Assembly: GCA_964017045.1 (NCBI GenBank)
Contig: OZ024798.1
Coordinates: 28,200,347-28,264,346, forward strand
Reading direction: 5' to 3'
DNA length: 64,000 nt
Origin: Omphiscola glabra
Taxonomy: Eukaryota > Mollusca > Gastropoda > Lymnaeidae
Position numbers and translations under genes: made by a program. This document shows, in pieces, positions 23,592 to 64,000 of this stretch. The notes below the pieces were generated by a model, which was not told the origin of the DNA, did no database searches, and saw nothing but the letters and a program-made list of their open reading frames with translations. Numbering within the stretch: the stretch's first letter is position 1; each line of letters starts with the position of its first letter.

Positions 23592-23688
23592 ACACATCTC
23601 CAAGGGAACGAACCTTCACCTTTCAACAAAGCTATGTGTCTCTCACTCCTACCTTTTACTAATGTTGCACGTCTGCTCTTTTCCTTGA

Positions 23689-23694
23689 AATAAA
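23689..23694 (+). terminator. Poly(A) signal of secreted-protein copy B
   Basis: AATAAA 98 bases after the stop codon at 23589-23591. The 3' flanks of copies A and B diverge shortly after the stop, so the two signals are not the same site. Confidence 0.55.
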
Positions 23695-23699
23695 AAATA

Positions 23700-24100
23700 A
23701 TAATAATTATGATTTGATGTTACTTAAATATTATTATTTTCTTGAGTTGACTATAAAGTTCGACGGTCTAGAATACAGGCACGATACCCCAGTTCACTTC
23801 TGCCATCTCTTGTAAATGAGCCATTGCACAAGAATGCGATTCTAATTCAAATAGCGGATATGAAAATCCAAATATGCATGAAAAAATAGGAACACTTGAT
23901 GCATTTAATATTTGATCATTCGTCGTGAATTTCTCCATTTTGATTTTTTTGCCAAAAAAAATACCAGATTCTGATGTAAGAGTTTAAAAAGTACAGTTTC
24001 CTGCAGTGTATTTAATAAAATAAATTGCGCAAGAAACTTAGTTAGTAGAGACAATGGCTTAGTTAAGCCTTTCCACGAAATACATTCTGCATTTGACAAA
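23700..24100. other. No gene seen
   Basis: AT-rich unique sequence after secreted-protein copy B. Confidence 0.5.
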
Positions 24101-24104
24101 GGCC

Positions 24105-24585
24105 AGTGGTGATCATTGGTCATGTCAGCAGCTAGACGGGACCAGTGTGGTGATCATTGGTCAGGTCAGCAGCTAGACGGGACCAGTGTGGTGATCATTG
24201 GTCATGTCAGCAGCTAGACGGGACCATTGTGGGGATCATTGGTCATGTCAGCAGCTAGACGGAACCAGTGTGGTGATCATTGGTCATGTCAGCAGCTTGA
24301 CGGGACCATTGAGGTGATCATTGGTCATGTCATCAGCTAGACGGAACCAGTGTGGTGATCATTGGTCATGTCAGCAGCTAGACGGGACCAGTATGGTGAT
24401 CATTGGTCATGTCAGCAGCTAGACGGGACCAGTGTGGTGATCACTGGTCATGTTAGCAGCTTGACAGGACCAGTGTGGTGATCATTGGTCATGTCAGCAG
24501 CTAGACGGGACCAGTGTGGTGATCATTGGTCATGTCAGCAGCTTGGCGGGACCAGTGTGGTGATCATTGGTCAGGTCAAAAACTC
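24105..24585. repeat. 41-bp minisatellite, about 12 copies
   Basis: Unit gtcatgtcagcagctagacg followed by ggaccagtgtggtgatcattg. Confidence 0.9.
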
Positions 24586-24714
24586 TTTGTTGATTAGTTC
24601 AGTGTTTCCAAAACTTTCAATTTTGCGGACCGGTGGACAAGTTTGACCATTGCACCATGGAGCGGTGCAAGATTTTAAAATTAAAACAAAAATATATATA
24701 TTACAATGTTGTGC

Positions 24715-24900
24715 TGACCAGCATCATAAGGCTCGCAAACCGGCAACGTAAGGCTCGTAAACCGGCAACGTAAGGCTCGCGGACCAGAAACGTAATGCTC
24801 GCGGACCGGCAACGTAAGGCTCGCAAACCGGCAACGTAAGGCTCGCGGACCAGAAACCTAAGGCTCGCGGACCGGCAACATAAGGCTCGTAGACCGGTCC
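24715..24900. repeat. 22-bp minisatellite, about 8 copies
   Basis: Unit aaggctcgcaaaccggcaac plus gt; alternates with a cggaccagaaac variant. Confidence 0.85.
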
Positions 24901-24904
24901 ATGG

Positions 24905-26300
24905 ACATAACATTGCGTAATTCTCTATCTAGTAAATTAACTGTATGCATTTTTTAAGAAATATAATTAACTATTTGCAGGAGAGAGTGGTCACTGTCAC
25001 AGTCAGCAGCCGATACTGTCGTAAGCCATTTGATGAAGTGTCCATAATTAAATAAGCTTATACTCCATAGACTCAAAAAGATGGAGAGATGACATAATAT
25101 AGATGTGTGTGTGTATGTGAGTGTGTGTGTGTATGTATAATTTCACTAGATTCATTTTAAGCAAGAATGGACCATCTTCTCTTGGTTACGGACAGATAAC
25201 CCATAAATATCTTTTTAAATGTCAGAGCCAAGTCTGGGGCGCCAGCTAGATCGGAAAAATCAGATTGTTCTCTCTCCCCCCCGGGGGGGGGGGCAGACAT
25301 CCTTTTGGAGCTCCTCCAGGTCTACCTCTTCTGATGTCATCCTGCTCGGGTGACATTCGGATCGCACCTTTTTTTTCTTATGGCACCCCCAGATGGTGGC
25401 ACCCTGCTCGGTGTTTAACTTTGATCTGCTATATTGAAACTAACTTCATCGAGTTCATCCTATTGGTGTCACCCCCACTTCCTGGGAGGGTGTCAACCGA
25501 TGAGGCCTGCATCACCATCTCCCCCCCCCCCCCCCCCCATGACGCTACTGTTTGGGATAAATAAAACGAACATACAACTTCTAAGTTAAAGAAACAGCTG
25601 AACTTTGATACGAGGCATTTTAGATCCTTGCAGGATGTCTGATAACTGTAGTCACTAATTGAACATTTTCAATGATTTGCTTTTGTTATTTGTAGGAATA
25701 TATAATTCACTGTGATCACAACTGGAGAAATTGTTGAATGAATTATTTTACTAAACTGACACAGTGCAACATGTCTTTTTAATATAAGACTTTGGAATGG
25801 GTTTAAATAATAAAATAGTTACTTAAAATATAACACATGTGTTTAGACAAGGGGCGGGTACGCTAATACAAGAGTGGAAAAGGACTGGGGAGTATCAACG
25901 GTTCCAGTAGAATGAAGCGGATTAAAGACTTTCCTTGTACCTGCCACTTGCGATCCATTGCAACGCTAGAAGCCCTGGGTCGCTAAATGATCAATTTTAT
26001 GTGATTTGAATAATCCCATTGAAGAACTTAAATCAACAACAACAACAAATGCAACAACGACAACAGAAACAACAACATCAACAACAACAAGAACGACGAC
26101 AACATCAACAATAAAACAACTTCCTTTTGTAACTGCCAGCGAGTGTTTTCAGTCACAGATTTCATTGTAATGATTAACGAAAGAAGATATACCAAGCGGA
26201 AATAACTCAAACAAGATACTTGACATAAAATGTAGCTTTTTATTTCCCCTAATTTTGTTTGGTGGCGTCCAACTGTGGTAAGGTCTAAAATAATCCCATT
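24905..26300. other. No gene seen; low-complexity tracts
   Basis: Holds a short (GT)n near 25105-25130, C/G homopolymers around 25277-25293 and 25520-25540, and a CAA-rich tract at 26033-26115. A segment with repeated ggtgac and cacc motifs (25310-25520) resembles decayed transposon ends. Confidence 0.5.
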
Positions 26301-26839
26301 CAGCGCTCTAATGTAATGGTTCTGAAACTTTTTTAGGCAACCGTCCCCTTGGGGACATAAACTCATCCTGAGCGCCACCATGACTTACCCCATTTCAGAC
26401 ATTCTCAGAACCATTGTTTTCATTATTGTTTACTAAAGATATTTACACTATGACGTTTTAAAGTGTAAAATATACCATGGTCTTAATCCAAATACATATG
26501 TAATATTTCACTTAAATTCATTCGATAATAAACTGATTGATTCGATAAAGTGACGCCTCAGCCCTTGTTGGGTGTCTTTCATCTTCAATGGTTAAGGATT
26601 CTTAAGTGACGAAATGGCTAAGTAAAGTGATAGCAGTTTTTCAATGTCTGGTTTTAAGTCGCACAGTAGTCTTGGCAGAAACTTAACTCATTATTTCAAA
26701 ATTATTTAATGCTATTTATTGGCTTGGAGCAAGGTTGGGCGGCCTTACTAAAATTAATTTTTAAATAAAACAATATTAGATGTAATAAAGAACATCCTAA
26801 CCACCTTCTACTTTACAGGATAGTGATATAAATGTGCTT

Positions 26840-26905
26840 TGTATAGATATATATATATATAGAGATAGATAGATATATAGAGAGAGAGAGATAGATATAG
26901 ATAAA
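26840..26905. repeat. (TA)n/(GATA)n microsatellite
   Basis: Simple tatata, gatagata and gagaga runs. Confidence 0.9.
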
Positions 26906-27252
26906 ACTCTTGACTTTGAGTTTTTCTAAATTTTACTTTAGCTGTTTCAAACATGTAATTGATGTCTGTTTCAAACATGTAATTGATGTAACAGTCTGTG
27001 ATTTCTATCAAAAAAATTCCTAAATTTGGTCAGACTATATGCAACATATACAAATGGTCACAAAAATACTTCTGTCTCCCCCTTCTTTCTTATCTCTATT
27101 AGATTGCTAACATTGTGCTTGAAATGAATTTCTTTTGATAACAAATTCACATATTTTTTTTCCATTTAGAAAATATTATCATAATTATAATATTTATAAT
27201 ACACAAGCAATGTTGTGAGACTTGTCATCGAGTTAAGCACCGCGTGAAGCAA

Positions 27253-27845
27253 TTGTGACATGCTCATTCACTTGTTGGTAAGTCAGCTCATCCAGTTGTT
27301 GGTAAGTCAGCTCATCCAGTTGTTGGTAAGTCAGCTCATCCAGTTGTTGGTAAGTCAGCTCATCCATTTGTTAGTAAGTCAGCTCATCCATTTGTTAGTA
27401 AGACAGCTCATCAATGTGTTGGTAAGTCAGCTCATTTAATTGTTAGTAAGTCAGCTCATCCATTTGTTGGTAAGTCAGCTCATCCATTTGTTGGTAAGTC
27501 AGCTCATCCATTTGTTGGTAAGTCAGCTCATTCATTTCTTGGTAAGTCAACTCATTCATTTGTTGGTAAGTCAGCTCATTTATTTGTTGGTAAGTCAGCT
27601 CATTTTTTTGTTGGTAAGTCAGCTCATTCATTTGTTGGTAAGTCAACTCATTCATTTGTTGGTAAGTCAGCTCATTCATTTCTTGGTAAGTCAACTCATT
27701 CATTTGTTGGTAAGTCAGCTCATTTATTTGTTGGTAAGTCAGCTCATTTATTTGTTGGTAAGTCAGCTCATCCAACTGTTAGTAAGTCAGCTCATCAATT
27801 TGTTTGTAATTCAGTTCATCCATTTGTTGGTAAGTCAGCTCATCT
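27253..27845. repeat. 24-bp minisatellite, about 24 copies
   Basis: Unit tcatccatttgttggtaagt plus cagc. Both strands stay open over most of its length because the period is eight codons. Each unit holds ttggtaagt, a match to the 5' splice-site consensus. Confidence 0.9.
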
Positions 27846-28199
27846 ACGAACTCTTGTCAGCCCACAGAGTTTAGCTAGCTGAGCATACGTGTGAAACATT
27901 GTTAATGGCCGCTGGTACTTCCGTTTGAAAGTTGGATCAAAGTAGTTTTCACTCTCACAGTTTGGTGTCATTAATTTTATTTTATTTTACCTCAGTCTGT
28001 TTACAGTTGACTCTGAATTGATGCCTACCATCAACACAGTCAATCATTTGTATTTTAATTATTTTTAAAGCGCATTATTGATAAAATTCTCCAGCGCCCC
28101 CTTTGAGAGTCCCTTGTCCCGCCTCTTTAAATCTCCAAGCCTTTAGCCCCCCCTCCCCCTGAACCTTCCCACCCACCCACTCTGAGAACCACTGCCCTA

Positions 28200-29380
28200 A
28201 TGCAAAAGAAATATTAGTGGAGTAGGAAGAGTTTGTAAAGACGGGGGCTGTCCATAACTATGCCGCTTTTAAATCAAGAGGATGTCATGACGGGGACATT
28301 TGTGTATTCAAGAGGGATTGTTCGGTGCTTAAGAAAATAAACAACCTGCAAACTGCAAGGGGCAAATATGTTAGAAAATCCCCCAAAACGGTGTGGATAA
28401 ATCGTTTCCCGAAAACTCCAGGATACGCCACTGGGACAAAGACGAAAGGTGTGAGGTTTGGGGGGGGGGGGGGAACTGGGTTGGGGGGAGGGGGGTCCCT
28501 ACTGTCGGTTTACTTGACAATGCAAGTCTACTCTTTCTCTACTTTCTAATAAGATGCTCACGTTGTGTCAACTAAAACACAAACTTGATAGAAACTTCAC
28601 ATGAGCCAATATTTTGTTCTCCGTTTTTCAAGTAGGCTGACATCTTTCCGCAGAATCCATCGGTTGCCTGATAAAGCAGAACTCGCATATCAAATCTAGT
28701 TGTTACCGCATATGCCAACCAATGAGAAGATCAAGTCAGAGGAAAACCTGAATAAAAAGACAAAACAAAACTTGATCTTTATCAACTAGAACACCCCCCA
28801 CCTGGGGCCTTAGTCCCCCTAACTTTGCATAGCAAAACACTGTAAAGACTGGCATGTGATTTCTGCCTTGTCATCATTCGTTACACTATTCCATTGAACA
28901 CTTTCAATTGCAGCATAGTTGGCTAAATGTTTGGGAACACCTGTTTTGATTTTAAACAACATGTTCCCCAGCTGACAGTTTTCCCTGGAGGGTGTGTTCA
29001 TGTTATCCAATCATATTGCCGGAGGTGTGTTTAACTAGCCAATCCGCGAAGAGCTTTATTTTTTTCCCCAGAGGTCAAGGACAAGCTACCTGTCAACAAT
29101 GTCTCTTTTTTCCCCTTCTTCTCTCATTTTAATAGGTAAAAAAAAAACTGTCACGTTCGATTGCGTCTGAACACTGACCACCGTGGACATTCGCGCACTA
29201 GACCGCCCAGAACCAGCACAGCACCGGAAATAGTCTTACCTCTACAGCAGCTAGCTTGAGAAACTCTCATAGCTCGATTCTATGTACGTCGACTTCTGAC
29301 TTAAACATTATATTGTACCAAGATACCTGTCATTGCTTTCGGCACAACAATCTCGACACGATTCTCAGCCCCTGAGTAAG
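28200..29380 (+). other. Region upstream of PAH exon 1
   Basis: Contains a GGGG homopolymer region (28457-28495) and, nearer the gene, a stretch with several CpGs (29150-29240). Transcription probably starts in the last 200 bases; no clear TATA box can be assigned. Confidence 0.35.
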
Positions 29381-60611
<31,231 letters not shown>

Positions 60612-60778
60612 GTCACATGAATGCAAAAAGCATTACAAGCTGTTCAACAGTTGTCTAGTTTATCATTCAAGAAATGGAATAAGTTCTGTAGATTTGATGA
60701 TAAATTTCAATTACTATTTGTTTATAGCCATTTATATTTTTAATCTGAAATATTTCTTGTCAATGCAATGGGTATTAA

Positions 60779-60784
60779 AATAAA
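60779..60784 (+). terminator. PAH polyadenylation signal
   Basis: AATAAA hexamer 168 bases after the PAH stop codon, in an AT-rich 3' UTR. It is the first canonical signal after the stop; the cleavage site itself cannot be seen. Confidence 0.6.
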
Positions 60785-60789
60785 TAATT

Positions 60790-62300
60790 TAAGGGAGACG
60801 ATCATGTCCTTTATTTACCCATTTTTTTTTTTTTTAATTTTGATTTTCAAATATGAATTTTGCTACACGTATCACATAGTGTCTATTAATGGTTAGATTT
60901 TATTTTTAGAGGTGAATTCATACATGTTTAAATTTACTTTCATTGTGTCCAAAAACTTCAAATAATGACTCTTGATGATTAAATAACTCCATTGCCACCT
61001 AGTTGAGTCTGCTGGTTTACCATCTAGTTTACCCAAGGACCACATTATCTCTTAGCTGTTTCCTAGTAGAATCATATCCATTATGATGTGCATTAGCCAG
61101 TTGTGAAATATTGTTATGACAAAGAATAAAACCACAGAATGGCTAACACATGGGTTTTTGATTGAGAGAACAGCTGTAAACATGATGAAATGTTTAGAAT
61201 CAACTTATTTCTTTTTTTTTTAAATCAGTGCTTCGCAAACTTTTTCCCCTCATGGTGCATCCCAGACTTCCGAGGCACACCACAATTAAAAGACAAAAAG
61301 AGAAAAAACGGTTAACTATCTTTTATTTTACAAATGAGATGAATGATCTTTGGCACAGTGGTGTAGCTAAGGTCAAAGCCACATGGTGCGGTTAAAGATA
61401 TTTTCCGTGACCCCCCCCTCCACGAAAAATAATCTGTAGTTGACAGAAAAATTCCCGCCCTCTAATGCATCCCCTTCCTACACAACTGTTTCATTGATGG
61501 GGCTTAGGTTTTTTTTTCATCTGTCAGTGATGAAATGTTACCTCTGTAGTGTAAAGAATTATTTTTTTTACACCAGCAATCAACACCTAGTCGAATATTA
61601 CACAGTATATGTGTGAAAATCTTGTGGATAAAGGCTAAAGCAATATTTTACTGATTACTTCAGACTTATTGAAATTTGAGATGTTGTCGTCAGGGGGACT
61701 AGCCAAATTTAAATGATATATTTGTGCTGTACTATTTGACTTCAAACATTTGACAGCTTGTCAACCATTGTCCCATTTGTTTCAACAAATTTTTGTTGTC
61801 TTCACTTGTTTATCCCCTCTGAGAATATTGCTGCGGCACATATAACCTTGTCCTGTTGCACTAAATGATATATGTGTGCTGTACTATTTGACTTCACTTG
61901 TTTTTTATCCCCCTGAGAATTTTGCTGCGGCACATCTAACATTGTCTTGTGGCACGTGAGTGTTGCGCAGCTCTCCTTATATGATACTTAGTTACCTATT
62001 ATAAATTTGTGTGACTTCTTCAAGAAAAAATTCTATCGGGACAAATTTTAATTGTTGTTTTTTTTCATAAATATCTGTATATATATATATATTATTATTA
62101 TGAAAATTTTATTATCAGATATTAGACTTGATTACTTACTTATCTAATACTGAATCAGACTGGATACTTTAAAATGTACTGTCAATTTATTATTGTTAAT
62201 AAAAGTAAAATACTGTTTTGTGTTTATTTATCATTAAATAGTTACAAGTTACATAGAAATAATTTATTTTGATATCTGAAAATGGAATAAACTTGACAAA
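60790..62300. other. Downstream of PAH; decayed hAT-like sequence
   Basis: From cagtgcttcgcaaacttttt at 61229 to about 61975 the sequence has motifs of hAT (Charlie-like) elements, including gctgcggcacat twice with an internal duplication (61720 and 61860). No transposase frame. Confidence 0.4.
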
Positions 62301-64000
62301 ATCAAATTCATATGAACTTTACTTTTATTCAAGGCAGGCTTTCTGATTTTCTTTACAAAATTAAATTAACCAATACATGAATGTATAATGGCAGAAAAGT
62401 ATTTCATAGAAACTTTATTCTACAAAACAAAGGCCACGTACAGAAAATTCTAATTTTCAAGACGCTAGTTATATCCAAAATTTTAACATTTTTTGCAACT
62501 CCTGCTTGAATATAAAATTGTGTGTGCACTGGTTTCAGTTTTCTCACATTACAAAACAAAGGTAAAAAAAAACATGATTTACTGTCAATTAGCAGAGTGG
62601 TAATGTTCCCCCACCCTGATGACTTTACTAACACTAAAATTTGCAAATACTAGTCATATATTATGTGGGCTGCCCTGGAGAAAAGGTGCTGTGTAACAAG
62701 AAAAAATGTATTTAATTTGAAATAGTAAATATGGAGGGAAAAAATGGTGTATCGGCACTTTGCTATTTTGATTAATCATATAAATTCCAATTTGTAGTTG
62801 TATTTCAGATATGGCTCTCCAGCCTTCTTCTTAATTATTTTATATGTTGAATCGAATTTATAGAGAGCTTTTTACCTGTGGACTTTATGATAATATCAGT
62901 ATGTTGATCGCATACAAAAATGATTTTTTAAAGATACCTGTACATTAAATAAAAGTTAAATGCAAAGCGGACAAAAATTATTTGGTATGTATCAATTATA
63001 ATTTTCCTTGAGGCAATTTTCTTCACACAAAGCTTTCAAAAATATTACAGGACAGGAAATTTCTTAATTAAATGATTTGACATAACATATTACCAGAAAA
63101 GTATTCTGAAAAATAAAGAATATATATGGTGGCAAATTAGAATGAAACAAATGTATATAACATATATGTACAAGAGAAACATTTAATTTTTTTTCCCTTT
63201 AACTGCATATACTTTGCAATATAACCCCTCACCATCCCTCCTGAACAGATGCCCAGATCTGACATACACATGAATAAACAAGTCTATTTATACCTGTCAT
63301 TGTTGATAAATTATACAAAATTAAGTACATGCATTGGACATGTTAACTAGAATTTTAATAATTCAGCTACTGGTTTTTAATGATTTCACACAATTTTCAG
63401 ATATGGTTCCGCCATCATTTATGTAAACATCATGATAATAATATTCAGTCAATTATATTTTTAATTTTATATAGTTGGCTTCAGAATAGCAGACAAAATG
63501 TGTAATGTTTGTTTTGCTGGATTATGGCTAAGCAAACACACATGTGTAATATCTGTCTAAGAAAGGCAGATTTTAAATGCATTATTAATGATCTATGTAC
63601 ATTATTTAGTCACAAGGTTAACTTTCAGATTGAATTTAATTATTTTATTAATGTATATAAAGGATTTGACTGACTGAATATTTTTTTTCACTACGTGTCA
63701 CATTTCTAGAAAGCAAAGATGCAGTATCTGACTGCCTATGCCCAGTGTCTATAAAGTTATTAAACAATTTAGGTAACCTAACCCTTTGATTTCCCACTGT
63801 TGTGGTGGGTTCCATTTTCATCTTAAATTCCCAAAGACCTTGCACCAGCATATAAATTGAGGGCTGTCTACTATTGTATTTATAAAAATGAGAAAAACAG
63901 AAATTTGAAGACTCCAGACAAAAAGTAGCTAGTCACAAGCCTAAAGTATGTTTGCTAATTACAATAGAGTATTTACTATCAAAACAAAAGGAATGAAATA
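62300..64000. other. No gene seen; possible distal 3' UTR of a convergent gene
   Basis: AT-rich and free of tandem repeats. A minus-strand AATAAA near 62320 would suit the 3' end of a gene lying to the right, but no coding exon is visible. Confidence 0.25.

Larger units (their letters stand above)
14200..23640 (+). repeat. Segmental duplication, unit 2
   Basis: Second copy of the 9-kb unit. It differs from unit 1 by a longer 33-bp array at 15630-16250, a 200-bp copied insert at 16741-16938, a LINE fragment at 19497-19760, an extra segment of about 480 bases at 20367-20840, only one unit of the 51-bp array (about 20280-20330), and a shortened hAT-like insertion in the gene intron. Confidence 0.9.

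Noticed and set aside
24105..24585. CRISPR-like array
   Set aside because: Head-to-tail units without unique spacers in a eukaryotic context; an ordinary minisatellite.
27440..27874. 144-codon open frame of LLVSQLIH-type repeats, with another on the opposite strand
   Set aside because: Pure product of a 24-bp tandem repeat; no unique flanks, no splice context.
26309..28192. One long hAT element from ggttctgaaact to gagaaccactg with ctaatg on both sides
   Set aside because: The ends resemble hAT termini but spacing of the supposed target duplication is off by three bases and the interior is unrelated minisatellite sequence.

Overview
This is a stretch of animal (eukaryotic) nuclear DNA. Genes are split by GT-AG introns, and coding sequence is sparse. 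Minisatellites, decayed non-LTR retrotransposons and hAT-like MITEs are abundant. The main gene encodes a phenylalanine hydroxylase of invertebrate type. The repeat style and the LINE families suggest a mollusc, probably a gastropod; that is an inference from sequence style, not a database result.

Left part (about 2.8-23.7 kb): a 9.2-9.4 kb tandem segmental duplication (unit 1 about 2850-12055, unit 2 about 14200-23640). Each unit carries one copy of a small secreted-protein gene with a TATA box, a non-coding first exon, an exon for signal peptide plus a Gly/Leu-rich helical region, and a last exon with six cysteines. The two proteins differ at 8 of 189 residues. Broken pieces of a third paralogue lie between the units (12718-13025). 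A promoter-like module without a gene lies in each unit (6328-6440, 18350-18462). The units differ mainly in minisatellite copy number, a LINE piece, and small insertions and deletions. A 163-bp inverted repeat (410-575 and 13488-13650) encloses unit 1.

Middle (about 23.7-29.3 kb): no gene seen; several minisatellites, including one whose 24-bp unit carries a 5' splice-site consensus.

Right part (29.4-60.6 kb): phenylalanine hydroxylase on the plus strand, 15 exons giving a 460-residue protein, plus an optional or alternative N-terminal exon at about 45.07-45.24 kb. Introns hold many minisatellites, two well-bounded hAT-type MITEs, a 290-bp foldback element, a roughly 650-bp dispersed repeat and three antisense LINE fragments. 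The exon 4/intron junction has been amplified into an 11-copy, 27-bp array, so the 5' splice site is present many times and the first seven sites stay in frame.

A recurring theme is that minisatellites can be traced to single units inside transposable elements (a LINE reverse-transcriptase segment at 8.2-8.76 kb; a dispersed repeat at 15.6-16.25 kb) or inside a gene (the PAH splice donor). From about 51.8 kb to the right end the sequence is AT-rich and almost free of minisatellites.
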